Shown here: piece after piece, positions 44,081 through 56,245 of the stretch
Layout: the number at the start of each line of letters is the position of its first letter
How positions within the stretch are numbered: the stretch's first letter is position 1
Assembly: GCA_960531495.1 (NCBI GenBank)
Contig: OY482866.1
Coordinates: forward strand, 15,992,225-16,056,224
DNA from: Zeus faber
Taxonomy: Eukaryota; Chordata; Actinopteri; Zeiformes; Zeidae
Length of the DNA: 64,000 nt
Reading direction: 5' to 3'
Notes under the pieces: model-generated
The model's input: only the letters and a program-made list of their open reading frames with translations
Databases searched by the model: none
Told to the model about the DNA's origin: nothing
Position numbers and translations under genes: made by a program

Positions 44081-46780
44081 ACGTGGAAACTGTTCCTCAA
44101 TCAAACAAAGTGCTTTATTGAAACGCCAAACACACGCGCGTCCGGTGCCTCCCAGCGCGCCGTCCACAAAGACACACACGCAAAAAAAAAAATAAAAAAT
44201 CAATCGAACCGGTCGACATTTCCGCGCGGAGGGGCCCGTGCCCCGCTCCCTCGCCTCCACGCCTGTTCACTCTTAGAAAAAAAAAAAAAAAAGTGCACAT
44301 GCATGCACTGTTTCGGTGCGTGTATGTGAACGGACAAGAGACATATTCCTCTTCAAATACTGGCAGCAAAGGGTGGAAAAGTTGAAATGAGTGAGGTTGG
44401 GATAAACGGTGTGTGTGTGTGTGTGTGTGTCTGTGTCTGTGTGTTAAATAGTCAACGTTTAACCGCCCGACAACATACACCCGCCATCGGTCAGGGGGCG
44501 TTGGTTCTCGGTTTTGCGTACAGCGCAGCAAATGTTCTCTCTGCGTTGTGTGCGAGTGGGGGTGTGCATGCCGTGGAGTCGGAGGGTGTCAGAGGCCTGA
44601 CTCGACTGGACCGCTCTGTCTGCCCGTCACCGCCGTCCCTCCGGTAGCTGTTTGGTTTGTGTCGACGGTGTCGGGAGGGGAGATGAGAGAAAGTCGTAGA
44701 CCCCTTCTATACCGGAATTCACATTTTCACAGTACAAGGTGGCCACCGAAATATCATCCCTTCAAAAAAAAAAAAAAAAGAAAAAAAGAAAAGGAGAAAT
44801 ATCAATTTTAGGCCGTATTTTGTGCCGCCCCGGCCCACGATTTCTTTGTCATGTCACCCATGTGGATAGAGGGATATTTTCCGAAGCGTGACGAGCCCAA
44901 CGCAGTGTAACGTTAGCAGGAAGGAGATTAACACTCAGGCAGGGACGAAGGCAGGCCTGTAATCACTCAGCCGAGGATTCAGCAATATATTTAAAAAAAT
45001 AAATAAAAAATGTCAGAATTGCATTTTATAGCGTTTTATAGTGCAGGAGCCACTCTCCCCACATCCCTTAATGTCCACGGAAAGGCCTTGGATGGGGGGT
45101 GTGGAAGGTGTTGGTGATGGCGGAACTCATCTGAGCTCTTCGCGGCCGCGTTTGGGGGCCAGCCGTGTAGCGGCTGTGGCCGCACTTACAATAATGACAC
45201 GTTCCGACAAACCGGATAAAACCGCACAGTTATGGCATTTTCTTGTAAACAGTCATTACTGAGCTGACACTAGCTTGCTCGTGAGAGGTACGTAGATAAA
45301 TCTTGAGCTTGAGGAGTTGTTTATTCCAGTCGGCGGTGAAGGGTGCAACCGATGTGTCAACCAAGAGTTGAGTCAATTCAACAACTATTAAACTACAGTG
45401 GCTGGAGCTGGTGCTGGTGCTGTAAAGGGCTCTGCCTGGTGGTAAAGAATGCACAAATCACGTTGAACTACATCCTCTCGGCACCTACCAGAGTCTGCAG
45501 CGCCACTCACTGCTTTGAGACTTGCTGCTTTCGGTGCCGCTTTTAATCCACCGTACACGGCCAGGCGTCCGGACGTAACCGCGCATCGTTATGGAGGCAC
45601 GGACGGCACAGAAGTGGCAGGGACGGAGAGATTGGCCGCGGCGACAAGGGACAACTCGGGTAAGGGGGTCCTGGGCAGGAGAAACAACTCTCCTAAAAAG
45701 CTTGCCATTGGTTTCCATGGCTTTTGGGGGAGTAATATGCATCATCATGAGAAGAAGATGATGCCAGGAGCAGGCTTGGCGCCACCGTCGCCATCATACC
45801 ACGGCGGCCAGGCTGGCGCCGAGCCTGCACGCTCGCAGGATGCCGGAACAGCCGTCTTTGACTGTGTTTTTCACGCGTTGGATGCCAAGGCTGTATTATG
45901 ATGTTTATTATTATGACAATAATATTAATTATCATGCCACGGCCATTTGCCAGAAAAATACAAAATTCTGATTGGCCGGTTGTTTAGATGGTTCGGCACC
46001 GTTGAGGTCTGTCTGTGGTGAGACAATTTAGCATCACAAATATTGCACTCCACTGGTTTCTTAAAAATGATCCCAGCAGAGTTTTTTTCAAGCGTCTTTG
46101 GGCAAAGACATTTCTGCTGTAACTGTTGGACTAAAGCTTCAACAGAAAATACCAATGAAGCAGTAAAGTGCCATATAAAACTGCAAACAGCATAGTCTGT
46201 TCCAGTTGTGATTTTTTTTTTATTCATGAAATAAGACATCTATGGTATCTATTTGTTTATCCACAAAATATTTGAACGCAAATATTCTGACCCATCCCTA
46301 ACTTTAACATAAATGAATCTATGCCACAACCACCCCAGATATAAACATTATATTAATTGCCTGAACCTCAATCTCTGTGACTTGGAGCAGAACGGTCTCT
46401 TAGTTATGTTTACATTTTTACATTTTCATTTTTCCTTTCATACAAGGACAACTCCACCGCCTCTCCTTTTCTTCTACTTGCCACTTCGCACCCTAGGGCT
46501 GGCTCTGTCCTGTCCACCCGACGTGACGGAAGTTGCTCTTTCCGAGAATTTGTCAGGGCACCCATTTGAGTGTAACAAATTCCTAGCAAATGGCCAATCT
46601 AGCACAAAAGAAAGAACGTTTTTTTTTTTGTTTTTTTTTCTTTTACTCCTTGAACTTGCAAAGTCAGACTGACATGTTACCTTTGCCTGAGATGTGGAAT
46701 GACATTTTGCACTGAATACAGATTGCAGATTCGTCTCCCATGGGTATTAAGAAAAGGCTAGATTTAGCACAACATGGCGG
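44081..46780. other. Unique sequence, no gene recognised
   Basis: A runs lie at 44277-44292 and 44765-44780, and (GT)n at 44410-44443. A 128-aa open frame (45515-45901) and others have no domain. ATGCATCATCATG...ATGATG near 45738 is a small imperfect hairpin. Confidence 0.35.
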
Positions 46781-47945
46781 GCCACTCTACGCCTGTGGCT
46801 GGCCGCTGTGCGTTGGGCGCCTCCTGGGGCGCGGGGGGGGGTTGGGGGCGCTGGGGCACGCTTGGTTTCCGGGGTGGTGCGGCCGCAGACCAGCCTGCTG
46901 CAACCCCTGCGTTGATCTGATCGTGCTTTGCCCGTCTCTCCCGGTGCCAGAACTCAAAGCCAGCACGTACACTACATCGCTCCGCATCGCTATCCCCATG
47001 CTGTGTGGAGGGCGGTTGTGATCTTGCCCGTCACATTCCTGCCCCCAGCGCTTCACGTCTGCCCTGCAATTTTAATACCGCTCGTATTGGCTTCGAACAC
47101 ATACGCACCCACACAAATCTTACGAACAACACGGCCAGAGCAGGGTGTGCGGGGCAGTAGGGGCGCGAGTGTTTCGGGTTCGACGAGCTCGGAGGATTTG
47201 TGGCCCTGCACCCTGCAATTTTAACTGAATTTACCAACAGCACACATTGAGCGCTGGGGTTGCCGGGGTGGCGGGGCGCTGGTGGGTGTGCTGCGCCATG
47301 CGCACTGGGCTAAGTGGGTGGGTGCTCGGGGCATGTGGCCGGCTGGGTTATCTGGCTGGTTGCAGTATGGTTGGCCTCGCCTTTGCGCGGAGCGTTGGTG
47401 GGCATGCGGGCGGTTCTGGCAGGGTGTTTGTCTGTCGGCATTGGGCCTGGCTCCGGCACAATCCGTGCCTGGCGCCTGCGCCCCGCGTTCTGCGATTGCG
47501 GGTGCGTCTTACGCCTGCTAGTAGCTGTGGTTTGTATGTGTGCGCTTCGGGGGTTTGCAAATGCTGTCCCAATTTTCCTGGAATTTATTATGTTTTGTCG
47601 ATGCATGTCATCTGATGTTTCTGTTTCTGTTTTTCCATGTACATGTTGTTATTTGTTTCTATGTTTATTTGTCTCACCCATGGTGATTCTCCCCTTCTTG
47701 GAATATTAATGATGATTAGTTGTTTAGAGACCAAAACATGGTAAAATAGTTCTCCAAAGAGGGGGGTTGGGGGTGGTTCTGCATTACAAAAAGCTGTGCT
47801 CTTGTCATCCTAGAGGTCGTCCACAGGACAGAGTTGTTGCAGCAGTTGTTGATGATTTAAGAATGAATAAAGAGTTGCATTGCAGGTTGAGAAGTTGAAC
47901 TCCACTTGCAGACTAACTCTGTCCTAGATGCAATGGCGTACAGAT
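46781..47945 (+). mobile_element. Dispersed repeat C, copy 2 (retroelement-like)
   Basis: A G/C/T-rich stretch of CTGG/GTGG words (46790-47560) is followed by an A/T-richer part. The last 330 bp (47611-47945) match 32869-33195 in inverted orientation and end with GACTAACTCTGTCCTAGATG then CAATGGCGTAC. The same arrangement (CTGG-rich, then A/T-rich end) is seen in copy 3 at 54.6 kb. Open frames of 90-131 aa within it are not recognised. It is probably retrotransposon 3' sequence; class unproven. Confidence 0.6.
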
Positions 47946-48620
47946 AAACTGTATGAAACAGTGTGTAAGTGTTAGCCAAGCAGGCTGAGAGCATAGGTGA
48001 AAAAGAAAAGAATTGGCACTACATAAGAGGGTAGTATAAAACAGGGATACACTTAAAAAGAACAACATTCCTTTAATACCAAAGTTCACAGTATTTCAAC
48101 ACCAAGAGATTAATCTGAAATAAATTAGCACTGACAAATTCAGGGAAAAGATAAAGACATGAAAGAACAGCAGAAAAACAAACAAACAAACTACAGTCTA
48201 GAAAAAAAACCAAGTGTTTTTCAATCTTGTTTTTCAACAAGGTGCTTTTCAACCTTGTTGATTGTAAAGAGAACACGCCTTTGTGATATCTACAATAACA
48301 CAGGTGTTTAGACACAAGTCTGAATTTCTTCCTTTTTTTTAAAAGTGTGTTGAATTGGATTTTTATTACACTAGGATGTTTGTCGAATCCATCTCTGCAT
48401 AAGCAGAAAGAAAAAAAACTTTTTAAGAAAATCATTTCATAAAATAACATACATGACTATATTTCAACAGTTTAACAGGAATTCATTTTTTTATGGATTA
48501 TCAGTATTGTACCATTGGATTCTCGTCTTGAGTCCACATTTGTAAGGAGAATCATCTCGGACAGCATGGATCCCTGATATTATTTCAAGACGGGTCAGTC
48601 CAGATGAATCAACTAATATG
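47946..48620. other. Unique A/T-rich sequence
   Basis: Contains a small repeat (TTTTTCAATCTTG / TTTTTCAACAAGG / TTTTCAACCTTG) near 48210-48260. No gene was recognised. Confidence 0.4.
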
Positions 48621-48991
48621 TACACCCATCAGCCACAACATTAAAACCACCTGCCTTATATTGTGTGGCTCCCCCTTGTGCCACCAAAACAGCTCTGACC
48701 TGCCGAGCCATGGACTCCACAAGCCCCCTGAAGGTGTCCTGTGGTATCTGCTACCAAGACGTTAGCAGCAGATCCTTTAAGTCCTGGGAGTTGCGAGGTG
48801 GGGCCCCCATGGATCAGGCTTGTTGTTCCACCACATCCCATAGATGCTCCATCGGAACTGGCCGTCTGATTAACAACTGACTGTTCACTTGCTGCCCAAC
48901 ATATCCCACCCCTTGACAGGTGCCATTGGAACAAGATAAATGTTATTAACTTCATCTGTCAGTGGTTTTAATGTTCTGGCTGATTGTTGTA
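48621..48991 (-). mobile_element. Tc1-like transposon, heavily deleted copy
   Basis: This 371-bp relative of the 35.2-kb element has the ends TACACCCATCAGCCACAACA and, inverted, ACAACAATCAGCCAGAACAT. TA dinucleotides sit at both edges. It keeps the transposase C-terminal region and the short 5' leader. Everything between (helix-turn-helix and catalytic core) is gone. It abuts a (TA)n tract, consistent with TA-targeted insertion. Confidence 0.9.
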
Positions 48992-49009
48992 TATACTGTA
49001 TATATACAG

Positions 49010-49012
<3 letters not shown>

Positions 49013-49068
<56 letters not shown>
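49013..49068. repeat. (TA)n microsatellite
   Basis: About 28 uninterrupted units. It begins about 20 bp after the Tc1 end. Confidence 0.98.
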
Positions 49069-49070
<2 letters not shown>

Positions 49071-49129
49071 CTGTCTCTTGAAACAAAAAGAACAAATTAG
49101 CATTTTGAGTATTTTTAGAGCTTATAGAG

Positions 49130-49230
49130 CTTGTTGTGCGTAATCACCGGGTGTCATGACATTTCACTGCATATATGTATGACCGTATGTTTATGTATGT
49201 GACAAATAACCTCTTGAGCTTGAACTTGAA
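49130..49230 (+). mobile_element. LINE 3' tail fragment
   Basis: CACCGGGTGTCATGACATTT then CACTGCATATATGTATGACC and TGTATGTGACAAATAA, followed by CTTGA-containing units. This matches the end of the repeat at 56.5 kb and the usual end of L2-like fish LINEs. Confidence 0.75.
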
Positions 49231-50090
49231 CAAATTGGCCAAAACAGGACACACAACTGTGGTGGTGCCACTCAGCTTGACCTGCACTGTTCCGATCTGA
49301 GTCTTTGACACAAGTTTCAGCCCCAGCGGTCTTGACTTTGGCTCACCAACTTCACACTTTTGGAATTGGCTTTGGACTCAATGGACTTTGGTCTCGGATT
49401 TGACTTGTGCTCTCTCCCTTCCCAAGGACATGCTGTCAATCTCTCTTTGAGCGGTCTTGACTGCAATGGCGTTGGTAATTTACTTTGGTCAAAATACCGA
49501 GGCCCATAGAGAGTAAATGTTGCTTTTCAACCGTTGAGTTTTTCAAAAGTGTTTTACTTTAAACTAGTGCTTGTGTTGTTGGTCCTCCAGGCTTAGTCAC
49601 AGGTACACAAATCTCTAACTTGGCTCCGGCCTTGGGCCCAAAGGATTTTTTTTTTTTTAATTGCAAATGCAGTAGTGGTTGATGTTACATACTATACACT
49701 ATTCTACATGATGAGTCCGCGTAATGCAGTGCTAACATTGTACTCCTCTCGCCTCCTCCCCCTCCTCCTCCTCCCGCTCTCCTCTTCTCTGTATCTTTTT
49801 TTCGCCGCTCAGGAGGTTGTCACCACTTGTTTTAATGTTGTCACTCTGCGTGCCGCCCACAACGAGGGACTAGTACAACCGCTGCAAAAAGAAGAGCCTG
49901 CACTCTGGCTGCTCTGTCCCCAGATCTTTTTGGGGGAGTTTTTCCTTTTATGATTTTTGTCCAAATACTATTTGAATAATCCACCGTTATCTTTGTGCAC
50001 GGCTTCTGAACAGGAGCGCAAAGTTCGGAGTGCAACAAGAGTGCACGCCTGCAGGTTTGTTTGTCCGTTTGGCTCGCAAACACAAGCCCG
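49231..50090. other. Unique sequence with diverged GACTTTGG words
   Basis: The stretch 49280-49480 contains repeated 'CTTGACTTTGG/TTTGGACTC' phrases, suggesting a decayed tandem repeat. No gene was recognised. Confidence 0.4.
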
Positions 50091-50460
50091 CACCCGCACA
50101 TGCACGCACACACACACACACGCACACACATGCACACACACGCACACACATGCACGCACACACACCCACACACACGCACACACATGCACGCACACATGCA
50201 CGCATGCACACATACACACGCACACACACACACGCACACATGCACGCACACACACACACGCACCCGCGCGCACACACACACACACACGCACGCGCACACT
50301 TGCACGCACACACACCCACGCACACACACAAATGCTCGTGCACACGGTTCGCAACTTGGAACATGTCTGGAAAATGAGAAACGTCAGTCAAATACCATTT
50401 TGTGAGTATAGAGCTCTCGGACACACACACACACGCGCATGCACACAAACACACACACAG

Positions 50461-50514
<54 letters not shown>
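50091..50514. repeat. Compound (CA)n/(CG)n microsatellite
   Basis: CA runs interrupted by GC, TG and CC occupy 50091-50346 and 50421-50514, separated by 75 bp of unique DNA. Many His-Thr or Val-Cys open frames on both strands (up to 211 aa) are artefacts of this. Confidence 0.97.
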
Positions 50515-50515
<1 letters not shown>

Positions 50516-51280
50516 ATGTCATGACTCAACCCTTTCGATGTCACGTCGACAGTGGGACTTTCACACATCCAAGCAGCCGATCCCCGAACTGAGTCTCCCT
50601 CTCGACGCAAAGGCGTCCTTTAAGTCTCCGCCGCGTCTTTCAACGCACAGGCCTGCATCCTTTCGTATTGGTATGTATTTTTGTGTGCACGTGTGCAGGC
50701 TGGCGCCTGCCTCCATTATGGGGTAATGAGACGACACCTCGGGCTTATGGGCATTATTGGTGAGGTTTTCTTTTTGTAATTATTTATTTATTTGTATTTG
50801 TCAGTCCATTCGCTCCACGTCCACGTACATGGGCCCGCTCCGCTCATTTCCCCGCAGTGCCTGAGTCAGGCCTTTTCCAATTATTTGATTCTTTTTTTCC
50901 CCTTCTTCTTTTCCTCCCCACCCCCTGCCCACTCCTTATCTACATTTGTTGCCGGCCCCCCCTGGTTTCTATGGCCCCATGCCTCCGCTCTCTCTTGTGA
51001 ATGTAGTCGGCCGTTCCCTTTCATGCCCGGGATTGACTTCGCTCCCTTTCATCCTCCCTCTCCCCACGTCTCTCCCCAAATGTGAAACGCTGTGCCAGAG
51101 CACAAGCCTTGCGGTTTGGGTGGGGCTCCTTCACATGTTCCCCCTCCCCCCCAAAGGTTTTTCCAAGCACATGAGCACACCGTCGGACTCGACACCTGAC
51201 CCCTCGCCCTATTCGCCGAAAGTACTTGTCCCTAAAACTAATTTGACAGGAAGTGGCTGGCAAACGGACTTTAATAAAAA
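50515..51280. other. Unique sequence
   Basis: CT/CC-rich low complexity lies at 50895-51090. The 136-aa open frame at 50946-51356 is not recognised. Confidence 0.35.
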
Positions 51281-51813
51281 CAAGGGGTGGACTGGTAATC
51301 TGGAATACCGGAGGGACCATTTCCCGGTGGGCCGGCGCACCTTGTGGCCGATGTAGAATAAAAAAAAAATTGCCCAACAACGGCGCATTGGTTCATTTCC
51401 TGTACGGACACTGAGCTGCCCCGATCACATCTCTTACTGACTAGATTCTCAGAGCTCCGTAGCTCCGCAGCAGCGATCAGCGAGCGCGTGATTTTTTATT
51501 TATTTTTTTGTCTTTATAACAGAGTGCACCAATCATAGAATTACGACACATTTTACAATGGCACATCAACAGAATGACATAATACGCCGGCAGGTATGCA
51601 CTTTTTCCAAAAGAAAAGTAGCGTAACAAAAGAATGTGAAAATGAATGGAAAGCGCTCCCGTGCCCCCTTCCCCCACACTCACCGGCAACCCAGCGCTCG
51701 CTCACGAGCACGTTGCACTCACACTCCATCAGTGCGATTGTTAAGGGGGCTGTCCACCCCCCTGCTGGGCCGTCTGGGCCATAAATGCCAGGACCAAATT
51801 TTTTTGTCCCAGT
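51281..51813. mobile_element. Possible non-autonomous hAT-like element
   Basis: The left end CAAGGGGTGGACTGGTAATC and CCCGGTGGGCCGGCG, and the right end, read inverted (ACTGGGACAAAAAAATTTGG...TGGCCCAGACGGCCC), are both familiar words from teleost hAT-related repeat ends. The two ends are only weakly complementary to each other and no transposase is present. Confidence 0.4.
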
Positions 51814-51832
51814 AAAGGCCTGGATGCAATTA

Positions 51833-52147
51833 TCTTCTTCTTCTTCTTCTTCCCTGGGCTGCTCCCGTTAGGGGTCGCCACAGCGGATCATCCGCCTCCA
51901 ACACCTTCTGTTCTGCGCATCTTCCTCCCTTACACCAACCGCCTGCATGTCCTCCCTCACCACATCCATAAAGGTTCTCTTTGGCCTTCCTCTTTTCCTC
52001 CTGTCAGCTCCATCCTCAGCATGCTTCTCCCAAATGTAACTCTCATCTCTCCTACACACGTGTCCAAACCGTATCGATCTGGCCTCTCTCACTTTTCCAC
52101 CCAAACGGTCCGACCTGAGCCGTTCCTCTAATGTACTCGCTCTTAAC
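51833..52147 (-). mobile_element. LINE 3' fragment (RTE-like) with (GAA)n tail, minus strand
   Basis: On the minus strand the reverse-transcriptase C-terminus is followed directly by AGCAGCCCAGGG and a GAAGAA tail (plus strand CTTCTT at 51834-51852). This compact arrangement without a long 3' untranslated region is typical of RTE-like elements. Confidence 0.85.
51868..52147 (-). pseudogene. LINE polyprotein C-terminus, 5'-truncated
   Basis: The frame contains EERLRSDRLGGKVREARSIR, RFGHVCRRDESYIWEKH, GRPKRTFMDVVREDMQAVGV and RRMIRCGDP before a stop at 51868. The RxGHVxRRDE and GRPKxxxMDxVxEDM patterns mark the C-terminal region of many RTE-type fish LINE proteins. Only about 93 residues of homology remain; the reverse-transcriptase core and endonuclease are absent. 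The segment itself reads without a stop, so it is a relatively young truncated copy. The ORF extends to 52200 into unrelated flanking sequence. Confidence 0.85.
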
Positions 52148-52653
52148 GCTAATGATAATAATAATAACAATACCCATGTGCCTCTGAGAGAGCTATGCAT
52201 GCATCTGCAGAGATGTCGGCAGAGTCTGCGTTGTCGTCCATCAAAAAAAAGGGAACATTTGTGAAGCTTTTCATGGCGATGAGAAGAACATTACACCTCA
52301 GGCTGTACAGAAGCAGAGTTTGAAAGTACTGCTAAAATCTCCGCTCGTGTGAATACGTACGTGTACATTATTGTATGTGTATTCCACCCCTCCTAAACAA
52401 CAGTGAGTTGTCGCCGCTGTTCCAGCTGCGCAGAAAGAGAAAGAAGAAGCGAGCGAGAGGTCGGGTGGCAGGGAGGAGGAAAGAAGCAGGGGGGAGAAAA
52501 TGGAGGTGGAGCAGCGTAAAGCACCGTTCTCCCTCCCTCTCGGCTCTGCCCCTGACCTAAATGTGGCTTTCATTAAGAAGCTTGGTTGTGGTGGTGCAGC
52601 AGGAATGGAGGGATGGGGGGCGGGATTCAGAACTGAAAACAAAATATATATAT
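52148..52653. other. Unique sequence
   Basis: A (TAA)n-like patch lies at 52149-52168. No gene was recognised. Confidence 0.4.
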
Positions 52654-52654
52654 T

Positions 52655-52687
<33 letters not shown>

Positions 52688-52720
52688 GTCCTCCACTTGC
52701 TTATGTCCTTTACCCCCCTC

Positions 52721-52774
<54 letters not shown>

Positions 52775-52872
52775 GACACTCCCTCACTCCCTCACTCACT
52801 TCTCACATTTTTCCCTCTCTCTCTTTATGTATTTTAAACCCAGCCCCCAATCTGTGCTCTCTGCCTCCCTTG

Positions 52873-52903
<31 letters not shown>

Positions 52904-53063
52904 CCTCTCTGTCTCCCCCTCTCTACTCTCTCATTATGTCTGTCTCTTCCCTGCCCTCCCTTCCCTCTCTTTCCTGGACAAAGCAGTGCGGATGCAGTGC
53001 TCCTGTATAAACAAGGTTATGGTGGATGAAGACGGACAGAGAGAGAGAGAGAGAGAGAATCAA

Positions 53064-53112
<49 letters not shown>

Positions 53113-53229
53113 CAAATAGAGAGAGAGAGGTCCTCGGTACGGAATGAATAAATAAATCTGTTCCTTCTTTGACGCCAGCAAAGATTGCTTTAAAGAACAA
53201 GCGCGCGCACACACACGTACGCACACACG

Positions 53230-53325
<96 letters not shown>

Positions 53326-53447
53326 AGCGCACCCACCTCCCCGCCCAACAGCTATCACCCGAGCCTCTGGATGTGGTTTCCAATTAACATAAAAATAATA
53401 ATTAAAAAAAATCCTCTGACCTACTTATTTTCAGGCTTCATGGCCAA

Positions 53448-53505
<58 letters not shown>
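52654..53505. repeat. Dense microsatellite cluster
   Basis: In order: (TC)n 52654-52688, (CA)n 52722-52770, (TC)n 52871-52932, (GA)n 53037-53129 broken by two ATCAAATA units, (AC)n 53207-53321 and (TA)n 53453-53505. About half of this 850-bp stretch is simple repeat. The 215-aa open frame across it is an artefact. Confidence 0.97.
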
Positions 53506-53511
<6 letters not shown>

Positions 53512-54590
53512 AAAATGCTGAAGTAATGAATGAATAATGAAAACGGCCCCCGCCCTGGCTGGAATAATAGAGGGTTTGAAGGGAAAATAAATCTGCCCCC
53601 TAGCTGGTCTTGAAAGCCTTGCAGCCTGGCTGATCAAACCGGCCGATGACCGAAAACGTGCTGCTATTCATTTGTTTTGTTTTTTTTTGTTTATTTCGTT
53701 TTCCCTAATTCTTCTGTCGACCCATAAGGCAAGTGGACGGAGCTTGCGCACGAAAAAAGGCGGGAGTACAAAGTACCCGCCGAAACCAAAGCACCGGGGA
53801 CAGTGGTGCGAACGCGCACCCTCCCACCAGCTGCTCCGCTTCCCAGCCCGGTTCTGCCTCCACCTTTCATCTCACGTAAATCCCGACATAATTTCATTAT
53901 TTATCGACCCATCCCCGTCACCGAAGAGTTACTCCTTATTTTTCTGCACGTCATTTTTGCTTCCTCGTGCTTTTTGCTTTCCTGAGCCCCCGGCAAATCT
54001 TCCTCGTAATACTTCCTCTGTTTCTTCGTCCCTCTCTTTCACCTGGGGTTAGAGGGGGGCAGGTCGGAGAGGTATTGTGTCGCTTCAAACATAAGTCCAT
54101 CCCCTCGGGCATGACGGCGCAGTGACCAAAATCATCGCTGGAAAATAAGCATTGGATTGCGGTCGACAAAAAGTGCTTCAGCTGGTAATTTTTAAGTTGA
54201 GAAAGCCTAAAAATGTAAAGCTTTTACAAATTGAAGCAACCTTCTTGAGGGTATTCCAGCGAGCAATTTGTTTCCGACCTCGCCTTCCCGCTGTGCCCGT
54301 TGCTTGCGCGAATGCAAACGGCACGTGCTTTGAGCTCAGCTGGAAAGATGTTGGTTTGAGCGACAAAGCCTGCCTTTTGTTTCCAGCGGCAGTAGGAGAG
54401 CAGCGTTCCAGATAAGCCAGATGTTCACGACCCGGTCCGTCTCTGTCACTTAAGCGCAGACAGCCCGGTCGGCGGCAACGTCGGAGAGCGCGACAACCGG
54501 AGGGAAAATGCAAAATCCTGTTTCCTATATTATGTTATCTGATGGCATGACTGTGCATTTTGTTGTGATTGCATCAGTGACCTGCCGCTC
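53506..54590. other. Unique sequence, low repeat content
   Basis: Sequence 54160-54520 is compact and motif-rich, without repeats. Open frames of 111 and 126 aa have no recognised domain. Confidence 0.3.
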
Positions 54591-54998
54591 ACCCAGATGC
54601 CATTCAAATATCCAATTGACACTGTAGCACACAGACGAGGGGGGGGGGTCAAGGGTCAACCCCATGTGTGCCTTGTGTCCATTTGCTGGGTCTGGGGGGT
54701 GCTGCCGTGACTCTGTCCACCCAGTTGCCGTCAGGGGATCTGGTGTCGGGTGCACCCGGCTGCTTGGTGCTTGTGGCTTGGCGGGACGTCTTTCTGGCTG
54801 TGGGGGATCTGGGGAGGCTCTGTGGCTGTTCTGCCCGTTCAGAGGTTTTTTTTGTGTCCGCGACGCTTTGGGCTCGGAGCGTTTTTGCGGCTGCAGGGCT
54901 CGTGTGTAGCTGGCCGCTCGGAGGCACTATGATATGTTCCTTACTTCACACAACAGAATCAACTGGGGGACAATCCTATGCACACACAGGAGGACACA

Positions 54999-54999
<1 letters not shown>

Positions 55000-55090
<91 letters not shown>
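55000..55090. repeat. (CA)n microsatellite
   Basis: About 45 uninterrupted CA units. Confidence 0.98.
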
Positions 55091-55092
<2 letters not shown>

Positions 55093-55224
55093 TCAGCTAC
55101 CTCATACCTTCAACATCCCCCTGATTCCCTCTATTTTCCTCTCTTTTATTGCAATAGATGTTACAGAAAGAGTGCCATAATCGTTGTTCCAATTTTTTGT
55201 CAATCGCTTGTTGTCAATCGATTG

Positions 55225-55506
55225 CAGATACTCCTTAGATACTCCTTAGTTTCGTTTATACAACCAGGTCGTTAAGCGAAATTGGTCGGTAAGCGAGGAC
55301 ACCTGTTATTCCGCGGTAAGGGGGCGTGGTGATTGCAAACGCTATAGTAAAGAATACTGACCGACTGCGGGAACGAGACAGACTGAGAACGGTGATGCAC
55401 AATGAGATGCTTGACGCTGTGCAGAGCACAATACAGACTGGTCGGAGAGCTGGTCGCAAGTCCGAACAGTCGTTAAACAGGTCGGTCATTAAGTGAGGAG
55501 TACCTG
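55225..55506. mobile_element. MITE with CAGGTACTCCTC ends, copy 1
   Basis: The right end, inverted, reads CAGGTACTCCTCACTTAATG. The left end is diverged (CAGATACTCCTTAG). Inside are ACAACCAGGTCGTTAAGCGA and CGCGGTAAGGGGGCG, which match the right part of copy 2 in inverted orientation. Confidence 0.7.
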
Positions 55507-55695
55507 TGCATGTTTCACCTGTGATGTAATTATCCTGCTCTTGGAGAAGCAATGATGATCAGTTGTTTGGTCGATCAAAACATGCTAAAGTTGTTCTCTG
55601 AAGAGTGCACAGATGTATATAAAAAACCTCTTGACATTCCACAGGTCATCCAACGGACAGAGGTATTATCAGAGGTTTTTGATGATTATTAGATC

Positions 55696-56245
55696 CAGGT
55701 ACTCCTCACTTCACGACCTACCTGTTTAACGACCGTTCGGACTTACGACCAGCTCGCAAATCCGGTCGTACAATACTGCGGCGTGCGCGCTGCCTGTGCG
55801 GCGTCTCAGTGTCAAGCATCTCATCCCACATAACCCTTTATATACTATATATACTATATACACTATGCACTATATACACTATATATAATTACTTCACATC
55901 ATTTGAAAGTGAAGAATCAGAGCTTCCAAACAAGGTGTCACTTGTGCAAATCAAGCAATAATATTTTTAAAGCTATGACTTGTTAATGACAAGGGTGCGG
56001 CAAACTGTTTCTGGAGATAATCACCTTCAAAGTTTTCCCCCAACTTGGCTTCATTCAGCCAGCTCCCAGAATGCAAATGGAATGGAGGAGCGTTCTATCA
56101 AAACCGTTTCACATTGTGACTTCACTAGCGTTCGCAATGGCCACGCCCCCTTACCGTGAAACAACACGGGTCCTCGCTTATCGACCAATTTGCTTAACGA
56201 CCTGGTTGTAGGAACGGAACTCGGTCGTTAAGTGAGGAGTACCTG
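55696..56245. mobile_element. MITE with CAGGTACTCCTCACTT ends, copy 2
   Basis: The ends CAGGTACTCCTCACTTCACG and, inverted, CAGGTACTCCTCACTTAACG give terminal repeats of more than 20 bp. At 550 bp it has no open frame. The flanks TATTAGAT and TATTGGCA could be a decayed 8-bp target duplication. The 8-bp size suggests hAT, but the superfamily is not proven. Confidence 0.8.

Noticed and set aside
49957-50610. Open frames of up to 211 aa on both strands across the CA/CG microsatellite
   Set aside because: His-Thr and Val-Cys repeats are the expected translation of CA/GT dinucleotides.
52500-53147. 215-aa plus-strand open frame with Ser-Leu, His-Thr and Arg-Glu blocks
   Set aside because: It crosses three microsatellites. 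Its non-repeat parts show no homology I can recognise.
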